The notes: generated by a model from the letters alone, not told the origin. A stretch of DNA of 20,891 bases from an uncultured bacterium (GCA_900314225.1 OMUM01000034.1:1-20891), one strand, 5' to 3'. Positions 1 to 7,148 are shown, counted from the first letter of the stretch. Numbers and translations: made by a program.

Positions 1-11
1 TCCTTTATTTA

Positions 12-20
12 ATTATAGCA
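12..20 (-). promoter_or_regulatory. Extended -10 promoter reading out of the left edge
   Basis: On the minus strand the sequence reads TGCTATAAT, an extended -10 element, with no good -35. An AAAGGA Shine-Dalgarno-like sequence lies at positions 1-6. This suggests that another minus-strand gene starts just beyond the left edge of the window, downstream of the kinase-methyltransferase gene. Confidence 0.4.
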
Positions 21-57
21 TAATAATTGGTAATTTTTACTTTTATCATTTTAAATT

Positions 58-1353
58 TTACTTTTTTTCTATTACAAATAACCAGAAGGCTTTAGGTTTT
101 AACCATTTTTTTATTTCAAATACCCTCCTGTAAAACTTGTAGTAATGAAAACTTGTTTGTTCTACTAATTTTCCACCAGCCTTGTCAATAAATGATTTCC
201 ATTCTTTTAAAGTTAGACCTCGCTCATTACCAAGCATTTTTTCATTCATATTAAAATATGTACTTGGTATCCCAAAAATAACATATTTAGAAATATTCAT
301 TTGCTGCTTTAAAATTTCAATTATTTCTTCATCATTAAAGTGTTCTAAAACGCCATTACTATATGATACATCAAAAGTATTCGGTTTATATTTTAAATTT
401 AGTATATCTCCTTGTTCGTATTTACAAGGGGATATAATATTTGATTGTTTTGCTATTTCGCAAGCATAATTTAAAACCGCTTGACTTAAATCAAGTGCAA
501 TAACATTCAATCCTAACCTTTGTAAATATCCTGCCATTAATCCAGTACCACAACCCATTTCAATTACTTTTTTATTTTCTGCATATTGAATCACTTTATT
601 AATAAATTTTTTCTTATATTTAAGTTTATACTCAATATAATCATCAGGTTTATCAAATTCTTCTATATCTATCTTGTATAATTCATACCATTTATCATCT
701 TCTGTTTTCTTTTTATCGTCTATTATTTCGTTAATTTTTTTCGTTATTTTGTTGATTATTTCTTCTTCTGTATCATTATTTTCAATAACCAATAGACTAT
801 ATTCACTATTGTTGTATCTTATAAAATCTTTTAATTTATCATTAAACTTTTTAAATGTTTCTTTTTCTTGCTTTGTAAATTTTCTATTATCTCTTTCTTG
901 TGAACGTTTTAAAGATGTTTTTAAATTTATATCAAAGTATATCAGTAAATCAATTTTTCTTTCACCAGACTTCATACAAGAGAGTACATTATTCATAAAC
1001 TCTTGTGAATTATTTATATTGTTTTCTAATAATACAGATTGATATGAATATACAGAACAATAATTTCTATCAAATAAATTTATATCATTATTTTCACTAT
1101 ATAATTTTTCTCTTAAAAACAAATAATCTGCTGCTTGTACCAACGTTTCATATCTTAATGTGTTAAAATTTTCTTTTAATGATACTAATGCGTTATCATC
1201 AAACATTGCTTTAATAACTTTATATAGTGGGGAACTTTTATCTATGTCATTTGTTATTCCGACTTTATATTTTTTATCGTATATCTTTTTTATTTTTTTT
1301 ATGATTGTTGTTTTTCCTGCACCAGTTGATCCTTCAAATACTACATTAATCAT
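58..1353 (-). CDS. Thymidylate/deoxynucleoside kinase-like domain fused to SAM methyltransferase
   Basis: Residues 1-213 look like a P-loop nucleoside or nucleotide kinase of the thymidylate/deoxynucleoside kinase group: Walker A GSTGAGKTT near residue 8, a DR pair near 95-96, and a lid-like LKRSQERD near 148-155. Residues about 220-431 form a class I SAM-dependent methyltransferase, with motif I VIEMGCGTG near 263-271 and a later NGVLEHF motif. Translation most likely starts at the ATG at 1353, seven bases after GGAGGT, and not at the in-frame codon five residues upstream. It overlaps the FemAB-like gene by 8 bp and is the last gene of the cargo operon. One protein may phosphorylate and methylate the same nucleoside-type molecule, but the substrate is unknown. 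Domain calls are firm; the joint function is inference. Confidence 0.82.
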   Translation of the reverse strand: MINVVFEGSTGAGKTTIIKKIKKIYDKKYKVGITNDIDKSSPLYKVIKAMFDDNALVSLKENFNTLRYETLVQAADYLFLREKLYSENNDINLFDRNYCSVYSYQSVLLENNINNSQEFMNNVLSCMKSGERKIDLLIYFDINLKTSLKRSQERDNRKFTKQEKETFKKFNDKLKDFIRYNNSEYSLLVIENNDTEEEIINKITKKINEIIDDKKKTEDDKWYELYKIDIEEFDKPDDYIEYKLKYKKKFINKVIQYAENKKVIEMGCGTGLMAGYLQRLGLNVIALDLSQAVLNYACEIAKQSNIISPCKYEQGDILNLKYKPNTFDVSYSNGVLEHFNDEEIIEILKQQMNISKYVIFGIPSTYFNMNEKMLGNERGLTLKEWKSFIDKAGGKLVEQTSFHYYKFYRRVFEIKKWLKPKAFWLFVIEKK

Positions 1354-2332
1354 TTTTATTACCTCCAAAAGTAAAAGTTATATCTGGAACAATATCAATA
1401 AATCCATTATAACAATATCCTTTTTTAAAATTATACAACCCATAATCCTTATTCTCTATATCATTTTCTTCACAGAATACTCCGCCAAAATCATATTTCG
1501 GTATTTTGTTATTAATACAATACTTAATAGCTTCCCATTGCATATTATACATTCCTAATAAATTTCTATTTTCAGTTGAACTAACTCCGTATAAATATAT
1601 TAATTTATTATTATAAATAATATCGATACTCATTGCTAGAGGAATATTGTTATGCCAAACTTCCAAAAAAATTAAGTTATCATTATAAGTTGATATAAGT
1701 TTTTTGAAATATTCAATAGTATGTGGTTTGAATTTATGTCTTTCTGATGTTTGAATATATAGTTTGTAAAAATTATCTAAATCTACTTCTTTTGAAATTT
1801 TACTTGTTAATTCCTTGCGATATGATCTTCTTGTATTTTGCCTAAACTTACTTGGTAATTTTTTAATAAGTTCTTCTTCATCAAACATTATATCCATTAT
1901 CGCCAATTTACAAGAATCAAGCAAATTACTATAATCAGTATTTTGTGTAATTGCATAATTGTATTCGCTTGAAATCTTTTTTAAATCTATTTTATTTATA
2001 TATGGATTAATTACAAGTGTTGTGTATTTCTTTATTGCCAGCCATTCTTTTATATTTTTTAAGAATAAATTTATTAAATCAAAATTAGAATTTTTTAATA
2101 CAGGCCCTCGTGGTGCATATAAATATTTAACATTATTTTTCTCTTTCTCTAGCAAATTACAACTCCATATTATTTCTTCATTTTCAACATAGTATATAAA
2201 ATATTTTGTTTTTTCATTTCTAATAATATTCCATTCAATACTTTGCATATAATCGGAATCAGAGTTATCTGCTAAAAACTTTTTAATTTTACTAACTTCT
2301 ATTTTGTCATCTAAATTCAATTCATAAATCAT
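1346..2332 (-). CDS. FemAB/FemX-like aminoacyltransferase (GNAT fold)
   Basis: A 328-residue protein with the hallmarks of the FemABX group: QSIEW near 30-34, YAPRGPV near 72-78, an RRSYRKEL stretch mid-protein, and C-terminal YDFGGV followed by GLYNFKKGY. Family members transfer an amino acid from aminoacyl-tRNA, usually to the peptidoglycan precursor lipid II in the cytoplasm. Some, such as PacB in pacidamycin synthesis, instead load a small peptidyl-nucleoside molecule. Here it sits in an operon of nucleobase and nucleotide enzymes, starting two bases after the guanylate-kinase-like stop and overlapping the kinase-methyltransferase gene. A small-molecule acceptor is therefore plausible, though a wall-modifying role is not excluded. 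The Shine-Dalgarno AAGGAAGG lies inside the previous gene's last codons. Confidence 0.8.
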   Translation of the reverse strand: MIYELNLDDKIEVSKIKKFLADNSDSDYMQSIEWNIIRNEKTKYFIYYVENEEIIWSCNLLEKEKNNVKYLYAPRGPVLKNSNFDLINLFLKNIKEWLAIKKYTTLVINPYINKIDLKKISSEYNYAITQNTDYSNLLDSCKLAIMDIMFDEEELIKKLPSKFRQNTRRSYRKELTSKISKEVDLDNFYKLYIQTSERHKFKPHTIEYFKKLISTYNDNLIFLEVWHNNIPLAMSIDIIYNNKLIYLYGVSSTENRNLLGMYNMQWEAIKYCINNKIPKYDFGGVFCEENDIENKDYGLYNFKKGYCYNGFIDIVPDITFTFGGNKND

Positions 2333-2334
2333 TT

Positions 2335-2946
2335 TTAGTGCCTTCCTTTATAAAAGCTAGTTATAAAATCTTTGTTTTTAGCTAATATTAATCTTTTTTG
2401 TTTTGATTCTTCCTTTTGATTTACAATATCCATAAAGTCATCTGTTGTTGTTTTCATATCATTAGTTAATGATAACAATAAATAATCATATTTTAAGGCA
2501 TAATTTATAGTTTCTTGAATACCTAGTAAATATCTTTCCTCCCCACGATCTCCTAATCTACGAAGCAATTCTTCTTTTGTAGGTGGCATAAGATAAATCA
2601 TAGTTGTATCTTCATACATCTTCTTAATTTCCTTTGCTGATGAATAGCCAACATTAAACATTAAATGATATTCTTTCAATTTTTCAAATTCGCTTTTAGG
2701 TACTCCATAATAATTATTATTATAAATACAATATTCTATTAAACCATCTGTTGAAATTAAATTTTCAAATTCTGCTTTACTAACAAAATACATTCTTCCA
2801 ACTTCAATTTCTCTTTTAGCTCTAGTTGTTATTCCGGTAGCTTCCAAAAAAGTTGGATATTCCTTTTCGATATATTCTATAAGTTCTGATTTTCCACTAC
2901 CTGATGGGCCAGAAATTACAATAGGATTATTTCTCGTATCAATCAT
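2335..2946 (-). CDS. Guanylate kinase-like nucleotide kinase
   Basis: About 203 residues. The Walker A GPSGSGKS lies at 13-20, followed by a guanylate-kinase-like ITTRAKR segment (compare S-x-TTR-x-x-R), then YFVSKAEFENLI and NNYYGVPKSE, the GMP-binding region. The C-terminal YLMPPTKEELLRRLGDRG matches the lid segment. The usual DVQGA stretch is replaced by NVGYSSAKEI, so the protein is divergent and is probably not the housekeeping Gmk. Guanylate kinases convert GMP and dGMP to the diphosphates using ATP. The next gene upstream makes a ribonucleotide, so a modified guanine nucleotide is a reasonable but unproven substrate. The ATG at 2946 is chosen because GGGAGGTG sits about six bases upstream; the in-frame GTG at 2955 falls inside that site. 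Confidence 0.8.
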   Translation of the reverse strand: MIDTRNNPIVISGPSGSGKSELIEYIEKEYPTFLEATGITTRAKREIEVGRMYFVSKAEFENLISTDGLIEYCIYNNNYYGVPKSEFEKLKEYHLMFNVGYSSAKEIKKMYEDTTMIYLMPPTKEELLRRLGDRGEERYLLGIQETINYALKYDYLLLSLTNDMKTTTDDFMDIVNQKEESKQKRLILAKNKDFITSFYKGRH

Positions 2947-2973
2947 TATAAACACCTCCCAAATGTTAAATTA

Positions 2974-3522
2974 TTATTTTATTTCTCTTAAATCTGTTTC
3001 CCAGAAAAAGTAAACCCAATCATCTTCTGTTATTTCATAAGCATATTTAATATCTACATCATTATTTGGTATTTCAATTTCTTTGAAGCCATTATCAATT
3101 ATCAAAGAATATACCCCAAGAACTTCTTTTCCTCTTTGTTTTAATATATCAATAACACCATTTGTAGTTGTTCCTTTATAAATTATGTCTTCAAATAATA
3201 TACATTTTTTTTTAGAGTTATCTATATTATCACTCATATATCTAAATTTTCCGTAATCGTGGCAATTATCTGAATTACTCATTTGTGTTTGAATCATTGA
3301 TACTTTTCTTACTCCTAATAAATGTGATAACGTAACTAACATAGGTAAACCGCCTCTAGCCATACCTATTAATTCTATATTATCTTCATCTAAGTTGTAA
3401 TTTTTTTTAATTTCCTCAGCCATAACTTTACAAGCGTCAATATAATGCTCGTAGTCAAATTTTACAATCTTGTTATTTGACTTTAATGTTTTTTGTTCTT
3501 CATTTAATAAACATTTTTTCAT
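2974..3522 (-). CDS. Phosphoribosyltransferase-fold protein
   Basis: A 182-residue type I phosphoribosyltransferase. LIGMARGGLPMLVTL near 51-65 corresponds to the strand and loop that binds pyrophosphate. CILFEDIIYKGTTTNG near 107-122 is the PRPP loop, with acidic pair E111-D112. Such enzymes attach ribose 5-phosphate from PRPP to a free base. The PRPP loop deviates from the usual DD-x(3)-TG-x-T, having YKG where TG is common, so the base specificity cannot be guessed by homology alone. It follows the transporter gene by six bases, and its GGAGTGA Shine-Dalgarno contains the transporter's stop codon, so the two are translationally linked. Import followed by phosphoribosylation of a base is the simplest reading. 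Confidence 0.78.
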   Translation of the reverse strand: MKKCLLNEEQKTLKSNNKIVKFDYEHYIDACKVMAEEIKKNYNLDEDNIELIGMARGGLPMLVTLSHLLGVRKVSMIQTQMSNSDNCHDYGKFRYMSDNIDNSKKKCILFEDIIYKGTTTNGVIDILKQRGKEVLGVYSLIIDNGFKEIEIPNNDVDIKYAYEITEDDWVYFFWETDLREIK

Positions 3523-3528
3523 AATTAA

Positions 3529-4206
3529 TCACTCCAATTCCTTATTATTTTTTATTTTTGTTGCTATTATCATAAATGGTGTATCTAATATTGCTATAAT
3601 CCACTTAAAAATTATCATAGTAATCATTAAAGATATAATTTCATTAAGTTTCATTGTTCCTACAAAAGCAATTAAAACAAATATAGTAGTATCTAATACT
3701 TGGCTAATTATTGTACTGACATTATTACTTATCCAGACTTTATTATATTTCTTTTTTAACTTTTCATATAAGTAGGCATCACAGCGTTGGCTAAAACAAT
3801 ATGCGGTTAAACTTCCTAATGTTATACGTGGAATAAAACTAAATATTGTTTCAAAAGCATTTTGTGAAAAATCAGAATTACATGGCGTGTATTGCAAAAA
3901 TAAATACATTAAAATAGTAAATAATATCATAAAAATAAAACTTAAATTTGTTGCTGTTTTAGCTGAACTTCTACCGTATTTTTCACTAATTATATCAGTT
4001 GTAAGAAACAAAGCTCCATATGATATATTCCCTAATGAAATTGTTAATCCAAATATTTCTGATAACTTAATTGTTTGAATATTACAGATAACAACCAATA
4101 AACACATCCAACTATATAATCCAAATTTCCCAAAACTTTTATATATTACCAAAGTTGCAGAAAATGAAATTATAAGATAAAACAAAGAAACAATAAAATT
4201 ATTCAT
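3529..4206 (-). CDS. Queuosine-precursor transporter family (VUT/YhhQ-like) membrane protein
   Basis: A 225-residue integral membrane protein with about six hydrophobic segments. The pattern of the VUT/YhhQ family is clear: SLGNISYGALFLTTDIISEKYGRSSA in the middle (aromatic and acidic residues before the EKYG turn), RITLGSLTAYCFSQRCDAYLYEKLKKK, then a late DTTIFVLIAF helix. Characterised members import 7-deazaguanine precursors of queuosine such as preQ0, preQ1 or queuine. It is first in the cargo operon, after an extended -10 promoter, with a modest AAGGT ribosome site. Position before a phosphoribosyltransferase suggests that it feeds a base to that enzyme. I saw no queuosine biosynthesis or tRNA transglycosylase gene nearby. 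Substrate identity is inference. Confidence 0.8.
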   Translation of the reverse strand: MNNFIVSLFYLIISFSATLVIYKSFGKFGLYSWMCLLVVICNIQTIKLSEIFGLTISLGNISYGALFLTTDIISEKYGRSSAKTATNLSFIFMILFTILMYLFLQYTPCNSDFSQNAFETIFSFIPRITLGSLTAYCFSQRCDAYLYEKLKKKYNKVWISNNVSTIISQVLDTTIFVLIAFVGTMKLNEIISLMITMIIFKWIIAILDTPFMIIATKIKNNKELE

Positions 4207-4260
4207 CTTACTACCTTGTCCCCAATAAATTAATATGGGATAACTTTCCTTTCAAGAAAG

Positions 4261-4269
4261 ATTATAACA
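4261..4269 (-). promoter_or_regulatory. Extended -10 promoter of the transporter-to-methyltransferase operon
   Basis: The minus strand reads TGTTATAAT, a perfect -10 with the TGn extension, about 55 bp before the transporter ATG at 4206. No recognisable -35 lies at 17 bp. A palindrome-like site at 4276-4293 lies where a -35 would be. The leader can also fold CTTTC-TT-GAAAG just upstream of the ribosome site. Confidence 0.6.
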
Positions 4270-4275
4270 GTTATA

Positions 4276-4293
4276 GGTGCAATATCTCGTACC
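4276..4293. promoter_or_regulatory. Candidate operator, GGTRC-n8-GYACC
   Basis: GGTGCAATATCTCGTACC is an imperfect inverted repeat (GGTGC and GTACC arms around eight bases). It covers the -35 region of the promoter at 4261-4269 and lies directly beyond the terminator of the WYL regulator gene. It is a natural candidate site for that regulator. This rests on position and symmetry only. Confidence 0.4.
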
Positions 4294-4300
4294 ATTAAAA

Positions 4301-4332
4301 AAATGTGATTATTTTTAAATAAAATCACATTT
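4301..4332 (-). terminator. Intrinsic terminator after the WYL regulator
   Basis: AAATGTGATT at 4301-4310 pairs with AATCACATTT at 4323-4332, a 10-bp stem with a 12-base loop. On the minus strand it is followed by a run of seven T residues. The 3' arm overlaps the last codons and stop of the regulator gene, so the greA-like/WYL unit ends sharply here before the next promoter. Confidence 0.75.
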
Positions 4333-4891
4333 TTAAATCATCAATTCCACTTAAATTTAGTGTTTTAATATCTTTTTCATCTATTGAATAACCAGTAATA
4401 TAAATAAAGTCTTTATAATATGTAAATGAAAATGGTTGAAATCGTCTTACTTTGTTGTGAAATTTAAAGGTTAGTATATTTTGCTCTTGGATAGCTCGTG
4501 AAATAATATTATATTTTTTCTGTAAATCTTCTTTATCAATTTTAATATTTCTTTTTTCATCTGCTGAATAAATAACTATTGATCTTATTTTTTCTAGTGT
4601 AATGTTAAGTTTTTGTTGTTCTTTAAGATCTAATTTATATATAACACTTTCTATTGCATCAACATCTAAATAATCAAAAGATATATTGTAATTATGTTTT
4701 CTATGATACACATAACCACCATATCTACCGAGAATAGTATCAATATATATTCCACATTTTTCTAATTCTTCTTTATATAATTTTATCATTCTTGGCGAAA
4801 CTTCTATTTTTTCTGCCAACTCTTTCACGGAATACTTTTTACCGCTCTCCAATAATCTTAACATTGTTAAAGTATTACTAACCTTACTCAT
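4325..4891 (-). CDS. Short HTH-WYL transcriptional regulator
   Basis: About 188 residues. The N-terminal HTH (roughly 1-55; YSVKELAEKIEVSPRMIKLYKEEL) is of the DeoR/HTH_11 type, followed by GRYGGYVY. A WYL-type domain follows: about 115-188, QEQNILTFKFHNK..RFQPFSFTYYKDFIYITGYS and a final KTLNLSGIDDL. WYL domains bind ligands, often nucleic acid or nucleotide-like molecules. Typical YafY-type regulators are near 300 residues with a further C-terminal extension, which is missing here. The ATG at 4891 follows GAGGTG by a few bases; the in-frame TTG at 4903 overlaps that site. It lies 19 bp after the greA-like gene and just before the cargo operon promoter, so local control is likely. Confidence 0.75.
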   Translation of the reverse strand: MSKVSNTLTMLRLLESGKKYSVKELAEKIEVSPRMIKLYKEELEKCGIYIDTILGRYGGYVYHRKHNYNISFDYLDVDAIESVIYKLDLKEQQKLNITLEKIRSIVIYSADEKRNIKIDKEDLQKKYNIISRAIQEQNILTFKFHNKVRRFQPFSFTYYKDFIYITGYSIDEKDIKTLNLSGIDDLKM

Positions 4892-4910
4892 ATTACACCT
4901 CAATAAAAAT

Positions 4911-5444
4911 TTATTTTTTTAATTTTTTTACTGGGGCTTCATTTTCTTTTGTTAAATCCATTTTTTGTTTTAACAAAACCGAAAAATTTCTATTATTTAC
5001 TGAATAAGAACAAGTATCTCCAATTTTCTTTTTATAAACAGCATTTCCCAATGGACTATTTATAGAAATTTCTTTAATTTCAGCATCAAAATCTCCACTT
5101 GCACCAACTAACTTAAATGTCATTTCTTCCATATCATCTGGAGAGAAAATCATATCTGCTACAATAACATCACCAATATCTACTATTTCTTGATCGTTAT
5201 GTTTTTCAATGATAACAATTCTATTTAATGATTCATACATATTACGTAATTCACCATTTAATCTCATATTGGTTCTTTCTATCTCCTCGAATTCTGGAGA
5301 ATCCCAGCCATCTCCAGCACCAGCATCAAATGCTTCCTTTCTTCCCATATTATTTGCTTGAATCGCTTGTTTTAATTCTTCTATTTTTTTAAGATATTCG
5401 TTATAACCGTCTTGATCTAAATAGATTGGTTCCATATTTTTCAT
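4911..5444 (-). CDS. GreA/GreB-like transcription factor, copy 1
   Basis: About 177 residues. An N-terminal coiled-coil hairpin, with acidic tip AGAGDGWDSPEFEEIERT, leads to a C-terminal FKBP-like domain with the Gre signature INSPLGNAVYKKKIGDTCSY. Gre factors enter the RNA polymerase secondary channel and stimulate cleavage of backtracked transcripts. Housekeeping GreA is about 158 residues with a different tip (usually DLKENAEY), so this is a divergent paralogue with a lysine-rich tail. The ATG at 5444 is chosen from GGAGGT six bases upstream. It is first in a unit with the WYL regulator, from the promoter at 5472-5500. Its presence on a mobile element suggests a special task, possibly protection of transcription. 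Confidence 0.8.
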   Translation of the reverse strand: MKNMEPIYLDQDGYNEYLKKIEELKQAIQANNMGRKEAFDAGAGDGWDSPEFEEIERTNMRLNGELRNMYESLNRIVIIEKHNDQEIVDIGDVIVADMIFSPDDMEEMTFKLVGASGDFDAEIKEISINSPLGNAVYKKKIGDTCSYSVNNRNFSVLLKQKMDLTKENEAPVKKLKK

Positions 5445-5471
5445 ACACGCACCTCCAAAAATTTGCCATTT

Positions 5472-5500
5472 AATGTAACACACATTATTACAAAAATCAA
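5472..5500 (-). promoter_or_regulatory. Promoter of greA-like copy 1 and the WYL regulator
   Basis: On the minus strand TTGATT (5495-5500) and TACATT (5472-5477) are separated by exactly 17 bp, with TG-rich sequence before the -10. It lies about 28 bp before the ATG at 5444. Confidence 0.6.
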
Positions 5501-5578
5501 GAATTTAACTCTAATTTTGAATATTTTTTGATTTCATGTACCTTATATAGATTATCTTTATTTATTAACTTTATATGT

Positions 5579-6073
5579 TTAATCGTTAAGTTTTTCTAAA
5601 ATGCTTACAATTATCTCTGAATTTCCAACAAAATAAGATTTTGTAGTCCCAATTTCTGCTTTAAACAATGCTTTTCCTAATGGACTGTTTAAAGATATTT
5701 CTTTTTTTTCATTAGTAGTATTGGGAATATAATTTCCTGTTAATGTTATTACTTCTGTCTCAATATCATCATCAGAATACTTTATATTAATACTAACTTT
5801 ATCACCAATATTAACTAAATTTTCCTTTTTATATTTATCATCAACAATTTTTAAATATTTCTTTTTTGATAATAAATCGTCAATTCTTTTTGCTATTGTT
5901 CTACTTTCTCTCATTGATTCTTCAAAAGCGAAATTATCGTGCCACCCATCACCGACAGCATCTTTATATACCTCACTACCTAGAGCTGAATTAGAACGGC
6001 TTAAATCTTCTAGTCTTTTTAATTCTTCAAAAAATTGTTTATAACCATTTGCATCTACTAATATTTCTTCCAT
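5579..6073 (-). CDS. GreA/GreB-like transcription factor, copy 2
   Basis: About 164 residues, with the same architecture as the neighbouring copy. The coiled-coil carries the tip AVGDGWHDNFAFEES, and the C-terminal domain has LNSPLGKALFKAEIGTTKSY. The acidic GDGW tip is shared by both copies, while the rest differs considerably, so they are old paralogues and not a recent tandem duplication. ATG at 6073 follows GGAGGT by four bases; the in-frame TTG further upstream falls inside that site. It is separated from copy 1 by 134 bp containing that copy's own promoter. It lies downstream of the inverted tandem repeats at 6117-6178. Confidence 0.8.
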   Translation of the reverse strand: MEEILVDANGYKQFFEELKRLEDLSRSNSALGSEVYKDAVGDGWHDNFAFEESMRESRTIAKRIDDLLSKKKYLKIVDDKYKKENLVNIGDKVSINIKYSDDDIETEVITLTGNYIPNTTNEKKEISLNSPLGKALFKAEIGTTKSYFVGNSEIIVSILEKLND

Positions 6074-6116
6074 TGTAACCTCCAACTTTTACGAATTTAT
6101 TAAGTTGTTGCTATAT

Positions 6117-6178
6117 ATGACAGCATGACAGCAAATTTTGGGTGGGTATCTCATGATTTTTACTGTCATAACTGTCAT
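6117..6178. repeat. Inverted pair of tandem ATGACAG repeats
   Basis: ATGACAG occurs at 6117-6123 and 6125-6131, and its complement CTGTCAT at 6163-6169 and 6172-6178. The four copies form two tandem pairs in opposite orientation around a 31-base centre. The last copy touches the stop codon of the membrane protein gene. It could be a hairpin in RNA or a multi-site protein binding region, perhaps a structural site of the element. It lacks a T-run on either side, so a simple terminator is less likely. Confidence 0.6.
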
Positions 6179-6627
6179 TATTTTTTATATTTAAATGTTT
6201 TTTCAGCTAGTTTTTTTGTATCTTTATTAGCACTGTTTACTGCCATTAAATTACCTATTATAGAAATAGTAAATAAAATATAAACAATTACTATTACATA
6301 AGGATTAGTTTTTATACTTTTTTCTAACATTTCTAATCCCATTACTACTAGATATAGCATTCCACTTAATACAAGTGTTCCAGTTGTTAATCCATCAAAT
6401 GAATATCTAATTGCTTTTGATTTGTTTTTATCAACATTCCATTCATTAACTTTTGTCCATTTATATAAATAATATGTTTCACATACTAGCAATACAGGAA
6501 CGATAATCCAATATATAGCATAATAATTGCTCTTATTTGTTACTAAACATAAAATCATAAATGCTAATAGAGAAATATTAATTATAATTCTTACTATATC
6601 AAAAATCTTTTTAGTTTTTCTTTGCAT
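6178..6627 (-). CDS. Four-helix membrane protein of unknown function
   Basis: About 149 residues with four hydrophobic segments (IVRIIINISLLAFMILCL; AIYWIIVPVLLVCETYYLY; TGTLVLSGMLYLVVMGL; VIVIVYILFTISIIGNLMAV). It has a lysine-rich start (MQRKTKKIF) and a lysine-rich end, and no signal peptide cleavage motif. I do not recognise a family. The ATG at 6627 lies inside the end of the XRE repressor gene (17-bp overlap) with AAGGAG about ten bases upstream, so it is co-transcribed and probably translationally coupled with the repressor. A role in the element's immunity or induction circuit is possible, but only from this position. Confidence 0.7.
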   Translation of the reverse strand: MQRKTKKIFDIVRIIINISLLAFMILCLVTNKSNYYAIYWIIVPVLLVCETYYLYKWTKVNEWNVDKNKSKAIRYSFDGLTTGTLVLSGMLYLVVMGLEMLEKSIKTNPYVIVIVYILFTISIIGNLMAVNSANKDTKKLAEKTFKYKK

Positions 6628-7123
6628 TTTCAATGTTCTCCTTTCTTCTAGCACTATTTAAAACATTAACTATTTCTTTTGCTGTTCTGATTTGATATTC
6701 AGTATCTTCAATAGTTTGTTCTATTTGCTCTCTTTGGGTTTCGTTGTAATCTTTTTCTTCTAAGTCTTTTTTAAATTGCTCTACCATTTCTTCCCAGTTC
6801 TTAATAACTGATGAAGTATTAAGTATAGCATCAACAATTTGATCTCCTTTTAATCCAGAATAATAATTAATTAAAAATGGATTTAAAGGTGTTACTTGAA
6901 AACCAAGTCCAGCAGCATACATTAAATCATTATAATTAATTCCAATATGCTGACTTATTTTTCTTAAAGTTTTAGGGTTAGGTATTTCTCTTTCACCTGA
7001 TTCAATACGAGCAAGTTCTGTATCACTTATTTTAGCAATTCTTGAAAGTTCTCTTTTTGATAGTCCTTTTTCTTCTCTTGCTCTGGCAATCATTTGCCCA
7101 ACAGTTTCTTCATTATTAATCAT
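6611..7123 (-). CDS. XRE-family repressor of the mobile element
   Basis: 170 residues. The N-terminal HTH_3 domain occupies about 5-62 (VGQMIARAREEKGLSKRELSRIAKISDTELARIESGER). A C-terminal region (about 110-160) is rich in charged heptads and is likely a coiled coil for dimerisation. Start at ATG 7123 is supported by AAGGAG nine bases upstream; an in-frame TTG lies seven codons before. The gene diverges from the element's replication and transfer genes. The 364-bp gap contains its own promoter, the forward promoter and two palindromic sites that it most likely binds, an arrangement like phage cI or ICE ImmR circuits. I see no metallopeptidase partner (ImmA-like) next to it. Confidence 0.82.
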   Translation of the reverse strand: MINNEETVGQMIARAREEKGLSKRELSRIAKISDTELARIESGEREIPNPKTLRKISQHIGINYNDLMYAAGLGFQVTPLNPFLINYYSGLKGDQIVDAILNTSSVIKNWEEMVEQFKKDLEEKDYNETQREQIEQTIEDTEYQIRTAKEIVNVLNSARRKENIENAKKN

Positions 7124-7148
7124 ACGAATTAACTCCTTTCGCAATATA

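Noticed and set aside
182..1558. Plus-strand ORFs opposite the kinase-methyltransferase and FemAB-like genes
   Set aside because: They are antisense to genes with clear domains, have low-complexity phenylalanine- and isoleucine-rich products, and lack ribosome sites.
4207..4260. preQ1-type riboswitch before the transporter gene
   Set aside because: The family is often controlled by preQ1 riboswitches, but the 50-base leader lacks the stem, C-rich loop and A-rich tail I would expect. Only a small CTTTC/GAAAG hairpin is seen.
6086..6177. Left end of the mobile element
   Set aside because: The mirror repeats are suggestive, but the missing 5' half of the ABC ATPase should adjoin the true left end, and the DNA to the left codes for unrelated minus-strand genes.
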